From Candidatus Poribacteria bacterium (lineage in GTDB: Bacteria > Poribacteria > WGA-4E > WGA-3G): a stretch of 43,256 bases of DNA. This document shows, in pieces, positions 7,087-16,333 of this stretch (position 1 is its first letter; each line of letters opens with the position of its first letter). Both the position numbers and the translations under genes were made by a program. Below the pieces are notes generated by a model, which saw only the letters and a program-made list of their open reading frames with translations, did not search any database and was not told the origin of the DNA. The stretch covers positions 1-43,256 of the forward strand of contig JAPPCZ010000062.1 in assembly GCA_028824685.1 (NCBI GenBank). The letters are read 5' to 3'.

Positions 7087-8778
7087 ATGTCAATAGAATT
7101 TTCAAACCAAACTCGAACCCAAAATATAAAAACCTTAAAGACGGAACCGTTAGATGTGTTAGTTATCGGCGGCGGCATCGTCGGTGCAGGTTTAATTCGA
7201 GACCTCACTTTAAACGGAGGAATTAGGGTAGGTCTGATTGAGAAAGGCGATTTTGCCAGCGGCACGAGTGGTGCAAGTTCTCAACTTATTCACGGCGGGT
7301 TCCGATATCTTGCCAAACGCGACATTGCTCTTGTGAAACAAGCACGCAAGGAACGGGAAATCCTGCTTCATATAGCCCCTAATCTTGTTAAACCTATACC
7401 GATAGCAATTCTTCGTTACAAGGGGGACCCGTATCCACTTACTGGGATTCGACTTGCTGCACAATACTATAATCATCTGTCAAAATCGGACACAACAGAA
7501 AAAGCGAAATTACTTCTTGATGTACATAAAATACAAACCATAGTTGGTGCTGTCGCTACAAACGGACTTAAAGGCTGTGTTGTACTTTGGGATAGCACTG
7601 TTGATGACGCAAGATTAACTTTAGCAACTCTCAAGGATGCCCATTTAAATGGTGGCATTGTCACTAACTACGTCCAGTTCCTTGATTTTATTGCCCAACC
7701 GGATGCATCAAATCCGATGCATCGCGTAATAGCAAAAGATACCATTTCAGGCGACTGTTTTGAGATCGCTGCACGCAAAATCGTCTCTACGACAGGCCCG
7801 TGGACCGATCAGTTATGGTGTAAAGACCCCAGCTACGATGGTGCCCCTCGATTAGTAACCGAAAATGCTAAAGGGATTCATCTTATCTTGCCACGCTGCC
7901 TTGCAGGAAACACACCAAATCAGCATGGTATCGTTACATTAACACATGCGGAAAAGTCGCACAAGGGAAAACAACGAGCGATTTTTATTTTGCCCGGTGA
8001 GCATAATACCTCTATTGTTGGTACAACTGAAACGACACCAGAGAATGGACCGGAATCTGCTCGCCCTTCTGCAAAAGAAGTAGCGTATTTACTTTCCGAA
8101 GCACAACGGGTTTTCCCAAGTATGTCGCTGGATCGCAGCTCGATTATCGGTACTTATGCTGGAATACGTCCTCTCATCGCTCCCAACCATTCAAAACAGG
8201 AAAACGGTGGTCGTAATTTCGTTTCAAGAGAACATATAATCACTGAAAGTCCAAGCGGCATTTTATATGTTTATGGTGGTAAACTGACGACACACCGTCT
8301 GATTGCTGAGGAAACGGTAGACTATTTGGCTGAATCACTAAATGTGTCTCGTGAATGTAAAACCGCTGTCTGTCCATTGCCAAGTGCTACACCAGATGAA
8401 CTTAACAGGAATGACACTGGCAAAGGAGACACGCATTTAGTTGATAAGGAGCGACTTATTCAACGATATGGAATCCTTGGATATCAGACCATTAAAGAAT
8501 TTGTTCATAAAGATGCCACACTCGCGGAGACCATTAGTTCGTCTCTCCCATTTGTGAAAGCAGAAATTCTCTATGCTTTTTGGGGAGAAATGGCAATAAC
8601 TTTAGAAGATTTGTTATGGAGACGCACCCGCATTGGATGGACGCAGGGACAAGGGGTAGATATAGCACCAGAAATAGCACAATTCTTGGGCAAAAGGAAC
8701 AATTGGGATCAGGAGAGGGTTAAATCAGAAGTTGAGAAGTATAAACATCGCATTCATTGGTTAAATCATAATTTGTAA
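7087..8778 (+). CDS. glpD: FAD-dependent glycerol-3-phosphate dehydrogenase
   Basis: 563 residues, the usual size for GlpD/GlpA. The N-terminal dinucleotide-binding motif GGGIVGAG (28-35) is followed by FASGTSGASSQLIHGGFRYL, the family's FAD-binding signature. A DAO C-terminal domain lies beyond about residue 420. The enzyme oxidises sn-glycerol 3-phosphate to dihydroxyacetone phosphate and passes electrons to membrane quinone. No glpF or glpK is nearby. It sits 11 nt after the DegT-type gene and 32 nt before a VWA protein, probably in one transcript, though the three functions do not obviously belong together. The assignment between GlpD and GlpA types is not certain. Confidence 0.88.
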   Translation: MSIEFSNQTRTQNIKTLKTEPLDVLVIGGGIVGAGLIRDLTLNGGIRVGLIEKGDFASGTSGASSQLIHGGFRYLAKRDIALVKQARKEREILLHIAPNLVKPIPIAILRYKGDPYPLTGIRLAAQYYNHLSKSDTTEKAKLLLDVHKIQTIVGAVATNGLKGCVVLWDSTVDDARLTLATLKDAHLNGGIVTNYVQFLDFIAQPDASNPMHRVIAKDTISGDCFEIAARKIVSTTGPWTDQLWCKDPSYDGAPRLVTENAKGIHLILPRCLAGNTPNQHGIVTLTHAEKSHKGKQRAIFILPGEHNTSIVGTTETTPENGPESARPSAKEVAYLLSEAQRVFPSMSLDRSSIIGTYAGIRPLIAPNHSKQENGGRNFVSREHIITESPSGILYVYGGKLTTHRLIAEETVDYLAESLNVSRECKTAVCPLPSATPDELNRNDTGKGDTHLVDKERLIQRYGILGYQTIKEFVHKDATLAETISSSLPFVKAEILYAFWGEMAITLEDLLWRRTRIGWTQGQGVDIAPEIAQFLGKRNNWDQERVKSEVEKYKHRIHWLNHNL

Positions 8779-8810
8779 AAGCTTTCTGTCCAAAATTTGG
8801 CTTATAGAAC

Positions 8811-9821
8811 ATGAATTGGTTTCGTTTTGGCAATCCGGAGTTCATCTTTTTGTTATGGATCGGATTGCCTATTTTAATTCTACTGCTTCTTTTTGGATTG
8901 CGAATGAAGCGGAAGGCGATGCTGCTTTTCCAAAGTAATGTCCGTGCAACACATCTAAAACGACACAAAATTCAAGCAGTGTTGTTGATGTTGAGTTACC
9001 TGTTTATGGCTATTGCAATCGCGCATCCGCAGTGGGGTGTTAAACCTGAAACTGTCGCTGAAAGATTAGATGTCATGCTTGCGATGGATATTTCTACGAG
9101 CATGCTTGCCATAGATGACAACTCTATCCGACGATTAACTCAAGCAAAAGATTTGCTATTTTCTTTGCTGGAGCAGCTTAAAGGGGATCGGATCGGTTTA
9201 CTCTACTTTGCTGAAGCGAGTGTTGTCGTATGTCCATTGACAAGCGATGTAAAAACGTTAAGAGAATTTTTAGCCTCGTTGACTCCAGAAATACTTGCGC
9301 ATAGAGGCACACATATCGGCAACGCTATTGAAGTCGCAATTGACCGATTCGTTTCAGATAGGAGTGAGTTGACAACAAAAAATAATTCCAGCGGACAGAA
9401 AGTATTGATTCTTTTCACAGACGGGGAGGACTTCGGTGATGATGCTATTGAAGCAGCAAAAGCAGCCAAGAGAGAAGGTGTGCATATCTATTGCATTGGT
9501 GTTGGAAACTCTGAAAAACCTGTTCCGATACCTCTTCCGGTTGAAAGTGCGGGGTACAAACGAAATGTGGATGGACAACTGGTGTTAACCGCATTAAATG
9601 AGGTAAGTTTACGCGAAATTGCCAAAGAAGGGAATGGTAACTATTATCATGCAAACGAGGGTGTTGCCCAGTTAACGACAGACTTGGCACAACTTGAAAA
9701 GCAGAAATTTAGAGTGCGTTCTGATGGCGAATATCAGGAAAGGTTTCAGTGGTTTGCGGGGTTGGCACTAATACTTTTAGTGGGAGAAATGCTTATTCAG
9801 AAATGGAAAAGAAGAAAGTAA
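8811..9821 (+). CDS. VWA-domain membrane protein (BatA/BatB-like)
   Basis: 336 residues. Membrane segments lie at about 11-30, 55-72 and 315-329. Between the last two is a von Willebrand A domain with an intact metal site: DISTS (D93-S95-S97) and TDGED (203-207). The two N-terminal helices and single C-terminal helix match the Bat (aerotolerance) proteins, which usually travel with a MoxR ATPase and a DUF58 protein. Neither is present here, so this is a stand-alone copy. GTHIGNAI, near 166-173, is typical of the BatB side of the family. Its role could be stress tolerance or metal-dependent partner binding. It is the last gene of the rightward unit. Confidence 0.85.
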   Translation: MNWFRFGNPEFIFLLWIGLPILILLLLFGLRMKRKAMLLFQSNVRATHLKRHKIQAVLLMLSYLFMAIAIAHPQWGVKPETVAERLDVMLAMDISTSMLAIDDNSIRRLTQAKDLLFSLLEQLKGDRIGLLYFAEASVVVCPLTSDVKTLREFLASLTPEILAHRGTHIGNAIEVAIDRFVSDRSELTTKNNSSGQKVLILFTDGEDFGDDAIEAAKAAKREGVHIYCIGVGNSEKPVPIPLPVESAGYKRNVDGQLVLTALNEVSLREIAKEGNGNYYHANEGVAQLTTDLAQLEKQKFRVRSDGEYQERFQWFAGLALILLVGEMLIQKWKRRK

Positions 9822-9884
9822 AGAGATCGTTAAAGTAATATGAGCTTAGGGACAGCTCAATGTACTTAACCTCATTATGTGCGC

Positions 9885-10886
9885 TTATGTTTTTCTAAAA
9901 ACCAATCCATCGGGACGGTAACGCATTAATAGTATCAAGATAACTCCAAAGATGAGGAACCGGGCATCTGCAAGTTGAGGGTTAAAGCCGAGAACTATAC
10001 GTAAGACTTCGCCTAAAGAACCAATTATAACCCCACCTATAATAGCCCCTCTAATATTTCCCATTCCACCGAGAACGACCATGCATAGAATTAGAATGGA
10101 TTCCCAAAATTCAAATACTTCTACGGCTAGATTAGACTGAAGTTGTGTAAAAAAGGCTCCGCCAAGGGCACCAATAGCTGCGCTAACTGCAAAGGCAAGT
10201 GACTTATATCGACTAACATTGATACCCATACTCTCAGCTGCTTGCTCATCTTCCCGGATGGCTACCCACGCTCTTCCAACGCGAGAATGCTGTAATCGAT
10301 AGGAAACGAAAACTACTAATGCGATCAAGATGAGAATATGGTAATAATGGTACAAATTTTGGTCAAGTTCTATCCCGAAAATAGATGCTCGAGGAATGTC
10401 GTTGACCATACCGTTCACATTCCCTATCAGCCATTCTTCATTCTTAACGATTTGGTATAACAATTCTGCAAACCCAAAAGTGACTATAGCGAAATAATCT
10501 CCAGTGAGGCGTAAGGTAGGCACCCCTCTCAGCAACCCCCAAAATGCACCATTCAGAACGGCAAGCGGTAGAGCTATCCAATAGCTAATTCCAAAACGAG
10601 TCATCAAAAGCCCCACGGTATATCCGCCTACAAGATAGAAACCAACGTACCCAAGATCTAACAATCCTGTATAACCACAGACTATATTAAGTCCAACTGC
10701 AAGCAAAACATACAAACCTGTCAAAGCGAGAATTCGCAGTATGGAACTTGCGCCCGGAATAGGCAGGTCAAAACCGAAGTTATCAAACAAAAGACGGGCA
10801 AGTAAATCTATTCCAAACAAAAGCAGCGGTACAAAACATACGATGAGAATGAGAATAATATTTTGCGGTGTTAACTTATTTTTCAT
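9885..10886 (-). CDS. livM: Branched-chain amino acid-type ABC permease LivM
   Basis: 333 residues, about nine or ten membrane segments. GLNIVCGYTGLLDLGYVGFY is the hallmark LivM motif, and RAWVAIREDEQAAESMGIN is the cytoplasmic coupling loop that contacts the ATPase. With LivH it forms the channel of a hydrophobic amino acid/amide importer. It is last in the leftward unit that starts with the PhyH gene. No livG or livF ATPase follows: the next gene is convergent. Confidence 0.9.
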   Translation of the reverse strand: MKNKLTPQNIILILIVCFVPLLLFGIDLLARLLFDNFGFDLPIPGASSILRILALTGLYVLLAVGLNIVCGYTGLLDLGYVGFYLVGGYTVGLLMTRFGISYWIALPLAVLNGAFWGLLRGVPTLRLTGDYFAIVTFGFAELLYQIVKNEEWLIGNVNGMVNDIPRASIFGIELDQNLYHYYHILILIALVVFVSYRLQHSRVGRAWVAIREDEQAAESMGINVSRYKSLAFAVSAAIGALGGAFFTQLQSNLAVEVFEFWESILILCMVVLGGMGNIRGAIIGGVIIGSLGEVLRIVLGFNPQLADARFLIFGVILILLMRYRPDGLVFRKT

Positions 10887-10933
10887 GATGCCTTAACATA
10901 ATCTAAGCATTACATATAAATAGATATTTCCAT

Positions 10934-11857
10934 TTACGCGCGTTGAGCTGTGGATTTCCCAAAAAGGCCAGATGGACGAATAAGAATAACGACAATCATG
11001 ATAACATATGCAAACGCTAACTTATAGCCCCCAGAGATATATCCGCCTCCAAAGGCTTCAGCTAATCCAATTATGATGCCACCAAGCATCGCGCCAGTGA
11101 TGTTCCCTATGCCTCCAAGGACTGCGGCGGCAAAAGCCGCAATTCCTTTATGGTAACCCATTGTAGGCATAATTGCTTCCCGCAAACCCACCATCACTCC
11201 TGCAACGGCACCTAAGGCAGAACCGATTGCAAATGTTACTGATATGACCTGATTCGTCTTGATACCCATCAGATTTGCTGCCACCGGATTCTGGGCGCAA
11301 GCACGCATCGCTTTGCCAATTTTCGTCAGGTGAACTAACCTGTTTAAGGCAAACATCAACACAACTGCAAGCAAGATGATAAAAATATCTGTGTAAGGAA
11401 GAATGGCTCCATCGGGAAGTGGGATAGCGTTGAAAACCTCACCTGTTTCTAAATCAATTTTACTTTGGAATATAGCAGGTTTTGAGTCATCAGGAAATGT
11501 TCGCTGGCGTGACGACCAGAGCATCCGCGCGAGATTTAGGAGTGTTAACGATACACCAATAGCGGTAATCAAGGCGGATAAACGTGGCGCGTTGCGAAGG
11601 GGACGATATGCTATATAGTCTATTAACATTCCCAACACTGCACAAAAAACCATGCTCAGCAGGACAGCTGCCCAAAATGGAAGAGGTGTAGCTGTAACAA
11701 GAATTAGAGCAAAATAGGCACCCAACATGAAAATCTCGCCATGGGCGAAATTAATCAACTGAATTATTCCATACACCATGGTGTAACCAACAGCAATAAG
11801 TGCGTAGATTCCACCTTGAACCAATCCATTAATTAGCTGCAATAAAAAAACTGACAT
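10934..11857 (-). CDS. livH: Branched-chain amino acid-type ABC permease LivH
   Basis: 307 residues, polytopic. NGLVQGGIYALIAVGYTMVY followed by INFAHGEIFMLGAY is diagnostic for LivH, and the coupling loop GKAMRACAQNPVAANLMGI is present. It partners with LivM 47 nt downstream and follows the binding-protein gene by 44 nt. A hydrophilic insert around residues 110-145, between two membrane helices, faces one side of the membrane. Confidence 0.92.
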   Translation of the reverse strand: MSVFLLQLINGLVQGGIYALIAVGYTMVYGIIQLINFAHGEIFMLGAYFALILVTATPLPFWAAVLLSMVFCAVLGMLIDYIAYRPLRNAPRLSALITAIGVSLTLLNLARMLWSSRQRTFPDDSKPAIFQSKIDLETGEVFNAIPLPDGAILPYTDIFIILLAVVLMFALNRLVHLTKIGKAMRACAQNPVAANLMGIKTNQVISVTFAIGSALGAVAGVMVGLREAIMPTMGYHKGIAAFAAAVLGGIGNITGAMLGGIIIGLAEAFGGGYISGGYKLAFAYVIMIVVILIRPSGLFGKSTAQRA

Positions 11858-11901
11858 AAGTCTATAATCTCTGTTCTGTTATTGGAAAGTTGACCGTTAT
11901 G

Positions 11902-13080
11902 TTACTCCTGAGATCCAGCGTTAAGCAATTGCTGAGGAGCAGTGATGAATTTTCCATTTTCAACAATTTTGACATAAGCAGGCTTATTAACAGTGTCACC
12001 ATTTTTATCAAAATAGGTTAATCCTGTAATTCCTGTATACCCTTTTTCTGGTGTGTTTAACGAAGCTAAATGATCCCGGATTGCTTTTCGCTTGTCCGCA
12101 AGTGAAGCGTCTTGATCAAAGGTTTTTTCAATTGCTTCAGCAATCATACCAACTGCATCGTATGAGAGTGCTGCCCATGTATCAGGTTCAATACCGTTGA
12201 ACTCAGTTTTAAATGCTTCAGCAACTCGTAATGCTTCACCTCCACCTTCACTGAATATAAAAGGTGTTGTTAGGTAAGTTCCTTCCGCTGCATCACCTGC
12301 GACTGTAAGGAAATCCGGAGAATCTACGCCATCTGCACCGAAGAACTGGGCAGTAATTCCGACCTCACGCCCTTGTTTAACAATGAGTCCTGCCTCGCTA
12401 TAGAGGCCAGAAATGAATACAAGGTCTGGATTCTTTGCCTTAATACCAGTGAGTTGTGCTTTAAAATCAGTGCTATTCCGATCATACGCTTCGGAAGCAA
12501 CAATATTCAGACCAAAATTTCCTGCGGCAGAAGTAAAACCATCACGAAGACCACGTCCATAATCGTCATTATCAAACAAAATGGCGACAGTTTTAATTTC
12601 ATTAATATATTTATTAACATATTCAGCCACGAATTGACCCTGAAAATCATCTCTATACAAATTCCTAAATGTCCAATCGCTTCCTTCACAAACTTTTACA
12701 TTTGTCGAACCGGGTGATAATTCAACTATTCCTTTCTGTTTGTAAATTGGTTTACCGGCAAGGGAACAGGAACTGTTAAAATGCCCAACAACCGCAAGAA
12801 ACCGTCTGTTATCGGCGATGCTATTTGCAACATTGCTTGCATCTTTCGGTTTGCCAGCATCATCTTTAAAGACAAGTTTCAACATTTTGCCATTGATACC
12901 ACCCGCCTCATTAATCTCTTTTTCTTTAAGTTGTGCGCCGCGTTTAATCATTTCTCCAAACGCTGCTGCGGTGCCTGTAAAAGGTCCTGCTACAGCTACC
13001 CTTACTTGATTTCCAGTATCGCAGCCGTAAACAAATGCGAGTGACATTAACAACATCAATCCTACCAACCAATTTCTCAT
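11902..13080 (-). CDS. livK: Branched-chain amino acid-type ABC substrate-binding lipoprotein (LivK/LivJ-like)
   Basis: 392 residues from ATG 13080. The first 20 residues form a lipoprotein signal ending in FVYGC (Cys20), so the protein should be lipid-anchored at a membrane surface. A periplasmic-binding-protein type I fold follows, with typical phrases (VAGPFTGTAAAFGEMIKRGA; FDNDDYGRGL). The ligand could be a branched-chain amino acid, an amide or urea; the family alone does not tell. I placed the start at 13080 rather than at the longer 13140 frame. There GGGAG precedes the ATG, the signal peptide begins properly, and the gene then does not overlap its upstream neighbour, which ends 4 nt away at 13085. 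Confidence 0.88.
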   Translation of the reverse strand: MRNWLVGLMLLMSLAFVYGCDTGNQVRVAVAGPFTGTAAAFGEMIKRGAQLKEKEINEAGGINGKMLKLVFKDDAGKPKDASNVANSIADNRRFLAVVGHFNSSCSLAGKPIYKQKGIVELSPGSTNVKVCEGSDWTFRNLYRDDFQGQFVAEYVNKYINEIKTVAILFDNDDYGRGLRDGFTSAAGNFGLNIVASEAYDRNSTDFKAQLTGIKAKNPDLVFISGLYSEAGLIVKQGREVGITAQFFGADGVDSPDFLTVAGDAAEGTYLTTPFIFSEGGGEALRVAEAFKTEFNGIEPDTWAALSYDAVGMIAEAIEKTFDQDASLADKRKAIRDHLASLNTPEKGYTGITGLTYFDKNGDTVNKPAYVKIVENGKFITAPQQLLNAGSQE

Positions 13081-13084
13081 TTTA

Positions 13085-13879
13085 TCAATACTCCCTTCGT
13101 TCAATAGCAGGTTTTTCAGTAACAACCTGCCTAAAATCAAAGTTAAATTTCAATTTTTCCTGCTTGCTATCTGAATTCACAACACTGATTTCGGGGACAA
13201 TTACCCTCAATTCCGTATTGTTAAGGTCGAGTCGGTCAAAAATTAAAAGCCCTCTCCGCTTAGCACCTTTGAACAACTTCCCACTTTCAAAGAGACTCTC
13301 CGCAACTACTGCTTGTCCTTCCTCTAATGCCGCAACATCCAAGTAAGTTCGGTAGTATGGATAATAGCTGTGATAGGGAGGATGGTAATGTGGATATGTT
13401 CTTGTGGGTAAAGCGTTATTCTCAGAACGAGTCACGTTGTCGTAGAGGTCTTCAAAGTAATCATAAGGTAGATTGGCATATTGAGCACCATTTTTATCCA
13501 GTAGCGTAGCAGATTCTTCAACCAAAACTCGTGGTGTATCAAGATTGTGGACAGTCATTTGAAAAACTGTATAGATAGGTTCAACATTACCACGGTTTCC
13601 TACAATGAGATAAGGATTGATGCGCGGATCATCAGTTAGTTCAAAAATCTCCACTTCATTAAGCGGTTCAATGGTAACAGCAACACCTTTTTGTAAAACG
13701 GTAACGGCACCAGTTTCGGGATCTATTTTTGTGTTTGTTTGTCCTTCAATCGCCTCTATGTAGACATCAATCGAAGGCTGGGGTGCGACTGCACAACCAA
13801 CTAAGAATGCACCGACCGAAATAAGCACACCGAAATAAAGCAATTGTGTTGGCATACCTCTCAAAAAATGATATGTCAC
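13085..13879 (-). CDS. Lipoprotein of unknown function
   Basis: 264 residues from GTG 13879. A perfect GGAGG (CCTCC on the + strand at 13888-13892) sits 8 nt upstream, better than the in-frame ATG at 13894, which has no SD. The signal ends in a lipobox FLVGC (Cys29). The mature part has a beta-rich look and a Tyr/His/Pro-rich stretch (PHYHPPYHSYYPYY, around residues 165-180) that could bind metal or be a flexible loop. I do not recognise a family. It sits between a nucleotide-type transporter and the LivK gene, so it may accompany an importer at the envelope, but this is only context. Confidence 0.75.
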   Translation of the reverse strand: MTYHFLRGMPTQLLYFGVLISVGAFLVGCAVAPQPSIDVYIEAIEGQTNTKIDPETGAVTVLQKGVAVTIEPLNEVEIFELTDDPRINPYLIVGNRGNVEPIYTVFQMTVHNLDTPRVLVEESATLLDKNGAQYANLPYDYFEDLYDNVTRSENNALPTRTYPHYHPPYHSYYPYYRTYLDVAALEEGQAVVAESLFESGKLFKGAKRRGLLIFDRLDLNNTELRVIVPEISVVNSDSKQEKLKFNFDFRQVVTEKPAIERREY

Positions 13880-13920
13880 GCCTTTGTCCTCCATTTCAAC
13901 GTTAGTTTCTAATCTATATT

Positions 13921-15231
13921 TTACACAATGGAAGTTTCATTGTCAACGTTTTTATCGGTTTTTTCTAACTTCTGATATTGTGACGTCAAATTCGTGACAA
14001 GTCCACCCCATATACATGATGCTGCCATAGCAGCAATGGAATAGGCCATACCGGGAATAGTTTTTGTAAACAGACCAATTAATGCAATGACACCCGCACT
14101 ACCGCCTTTGGCAGAACGGTATAGGAAAGAATCGATAATCTGTTTAGCGCGGTAACGTTCATCATAGGAAAGTGGTATATAAAATAATTCTTTGGCTGCA
14201 CGAAAAAGTGAATAATCAAGCGCTTTAAATGTTAGAAAGGCTCTTGCTGCAGTACCAAGCGATGGCTTAAGAGTCAGAACTAACCCGTTAATCAGGTGCA
14301 TGATGGGAATGCCGATATGGATAATTCGTATAGAAACGAATCGGAGTGCTAAAGGTACAACAATCAGTTGCAAAACGGCTGCGACCGCGCCAAGGTTTCC
14401 ATAAAAGTTGCCGATGTACGCAGTTCTGGTATCTTTGACAGGAAAATCCATTTCCACCAGACCTTTGAATCGGAGATCAAGTACAGTTGAGATGACTTGA
14501 GTACTTATAATCAGCAAACCTATGAAAACCAAATATTTAGAACTAAAAAATGTCTTTAGACCTAAGTGTCCCCGTCGTCCACCTTCCTCAGCCACAGTTG
14601 GTTTCGGTTCCCCAGCAAGGGCGTAAGCGATTACACCGAAAATTGCCGCTGGTATGAGGGAACTGGCGGCAAACACAAGTAGCGTTTCTGATCCCAGCGT
14701 TTCTGCCCATCTTGCTACAAGTTTCCCTCCTACAACACTGCCAACTGATGCAATTGCACAAAAGGGTCCATTTATTGTTTTTGCTTGATTAGATTTGAGA
14801 GTACTGTTGACAAAAGACCAGAATTGTTCAAGGATGATTACAATGTACGCTTCACGAAAAACATAAATAATAGCAGCAGCGAAACCTATCCCGCTTGAAA
14901 GTGCAAAGTAGCATGATAAGATCAAAGCCCCTGATAGAATAGAGGTTATCGCTAAGGTGCGTGTGGCACCAAGCCAAGAGAGGAAAAGTCCATAGGGGCA
15001 AAGAATTAAAAGCACACTGGGTGGAACAGCCGTCATTACCCACGGAAGGTTTTTTGCCGTGTATACTTCAATGAATAAGGAATCTGAGACTGCCCGGATA
15101 AATTCATAACCACATAAGAGAAAACTCGCAGCAGCGGAAATGGCAAATGCAGCAAAAAGGATACGACGTGGGAGATTAACAAACTCTGAGAAGTAGCGGA
15201 ACACGCTTCGTGTGCTATTATTTTTATCCAT
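13921..15231 (-). CDS. Tlc/Npt-like NTP/NDP exchange transporter (MFS-type)
   Basis: 436 residues, about twelve membrane segments. Two blocks recall the bacterial nucleotide-transporter (ATP/ADP translocase-like) branch of the MFS fold: YEFIRAVSDSLFIEVY early, and KALDYSLFRAAKELFYIPLS followed by YRAKQIIDSFLYRSAKGG late. Members found in free-living bacteria have mostly unknown substrates, so energy parasitism should not be inferred from this gene. It starts 31 nt after the PhyH stop and ends 41 nt before the lipoprotein start, as part of one leftward unit. An ordinary MFS exporter is the alternative. Confidence 0.7.
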   Translation of the reverse strand: MDKNNSTRSVFRYFSEFVNLPRRILFAAFAISAAASFLLCGYEFIRAVSDSLFIEVYTAKNLPWVMTAVPPSVLLILCPYGLFLSWLGATRTLAITSILSGALILSCYFALSSGIGFAAAIIYVFREAYIVIILEQFWSFVNSTLKSNQAKTINGPFCAIASVGSVVGGKLVARWAETLGSETLLVFAASSLIPAAIFGVIAYALAGEPKPTVAEEGGRRGHLGLKTFFSSKYLVFIGLLIISTQVISTVLDLRFKGLVEMDFPVKDTRTAYIGNFYGNLGAVAAVLQLIVVPLALRFVSIRIIHIGIPIMHLINGLVLTLKPSLGTAARAFLTFKALDYSLFRAAKELFYIPLSYDERYRAKQIIDSFLYRSAKGGSAGVIALIGLFTKTIPGMAYSIAAMAASCIWGGLVTNLTSQYQKLEKTDKNVDNETSIV

Positions 15232-15261
15232 ACTTACGGAAATTCATGGTAGCCATTGCTG

Positions 15262-16083
15262 TTACGGGAGGGTATCCTCAGCAGGACGTGGGTTGTGAAC
15301 CCAATGCCTATTCGGATCAGTGCCTCTGGCAATAATAGCCCTTTGGTTCCAATTGTTCGATGCCTGGACTTCTGGTGGGACAAATCGCATGGTTAAACCA
15401 CATCGCCGTCTGTCTGATGTGTTTGGCTCTGAACCGTGCAATAGTAAATCGGAATGCAACGAAAGCTGCCCTGCCTTCATTTCAAACGGCACAGGCGCGT
15501 CACCAAATTGTTCTGGTCCATGAACAGTCTGCCCAAGTACATTCTTTTCTTCTGCTGTGCTTCTTTCAAACGCGATCTGTCCGTGTAAATGTGATTTTGG
15601 AATAACAGCCATCGCACCGTTTTCAACGGAAGCATCATCAATCGCGAGCCATACTGTGACGGTTTTACTCGGTGAGAGGGGCCAGTAAGAGGCATCCTGA
15701 TGCCAGCTTACCTGTTTTTCATCGCCAGGAAGCTTACAGAAGTAGTGAGTCCCCCAGCAGATAAGATTTTCACCAAGCAGGTCTTGGACATAATCCAGTA
15801 TTCTGTCTTCAGTAATGAGGTCGTGAATACCTGCACTACGTGTATGCCATCCGTTAATGGAATAACCGTTTCCACCGTCCGCCAAAACTTTTTCCATAAG
15901 TTGGTTAAAATACGCACGGTGTAGCGAGATCTCTGCTTCAGAGAAAACGTCTAAAGGACAGATAAATCCGTTTTCGTTAAAGTGTTGGATTTGGGCACGC
16001 GTCAACGTTGAAGGGTGTTTGTTTTCAACAGGGAAGAATTGTAGTTTTCGCTTGAGTTCTGGCATCGCATCCGTAATTGCCAT
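15262..16083 (-). CDS. Phytanoyl-CoA dioxygenase (PhyH) family protein
   Basis: 273 residues, Fe(II)/2-oxoglutarate-dependent oxygenase fold. The iron triad is visible: H128 and D130 in VSWHQDASYW, with the distal H216 in SDLLLHGSEPN. A run of three arginines (225-227) would hold the 2-oxoglutarate carboxylate. Such enzymes hydroxylate small metabolites, and the substrate cannot be read from sequence. It leads the six-gene leftward unit behind the promoter at 16158-16186. The linkage to a nucleotide-type transporter and a Liv importer suggests uptake and processing of a common compound, which is inference. Confidence 0.88.
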   Translation of the reverse strand: MAITDAMPELKRKLQFFPVENKHPSTLTRAQIQHFNENGFICPLDVFSEAEISLHRAYFNQLMEKVLADGGNGYSINGWHTRSAGIHDLITEDRILDYVQDLLGENLICWGTHYFCKLPGDEKQVSWHQDASYWPLSPSKTVTVWLAIDDASVENGAMAVIPKSHLHGQIAFERSTAEEKNVLGQTVHGPEQFGDAPVPFEMKAGQLSLHSDLLLHGSEPNTSDRRRCGLTMRFVPPEVQASNNWNQRAIIARGTDPNRHWVHNPRPAEDTLP

Positions 16084-16157
16084 TGATAAGTTCTCTCCTA
16101 AATGTAAGTGATGAATGTTACACGACTTCTTATTGTGAAGAGTATCACATTGCTGTT

Positions 16158-16186
16158 ATGATACCTTATCTAAATTCCGTTGTCAA
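16158..16186 (-). promoter_or_regulatory. Sigma-70-type promoter for the PhyH-to-livM unit
   Basis: Read on the - strand: TTGACA at 16186-16181 and TATCAT at 16163-16158 with a 17-base spacer. Transcription would start near 16151, about 68 nt before the PhyH ATG. Confidence 0.7.
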
Positions 16187-16237
16187 CCTCTATGTGCTGA
16201 ACCATTCAGTTTTCGAGTTTTCCCAGCATTTGGACAT

Positions 16238-16263
16238 GGTCGCGACCAGGAGGTCGCTCCTAC
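16238..16263. repeat. Half copy of the GTAGGAG palindromic repeat
   Basis: GGTCGCGACC followed by AGGAGGTCGCTCCTAC matches one arm of the dispersed palindrome at 4707-4758, in reverse orientation. It is preceded by CCATTCAGTTTTCGAGTTTTCC (16202-16223), a motif also seen next to the half copy at 5512-5525. Confidence 0.6.
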
Positions 16264-16333
16264 AAAGAGACCTTTGAGAAAGTTAGAAATTCTTGGAGGA
16301 TTGAATGGCTCTGTCCTATATAAGCAAATAGCA

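Noticed and set aside
9841..9859. Small hairpin TGAGCT/AGCTCA between convergent genes as a terminator
   Set aside because: The stem is only 6 bp, with no T-run on either side. It is too weak to call.
13081..13140. Longer N-terminus for the LivK-like protein
   Set aside because: It would overlap the upstream lipoprotein gene and put 20 extra residues before a proper lipoprotein signal. The ATG at 13080 has GGGAG upstream.
13921..15231. Nucleotide transporter as sign of an energy-parasitic lifestyle
   Set aside because: Tlc-like proteins also occur in free-living bacteria, and the window shows full cell-wall and division genes. The gene alone does not support parasitism.
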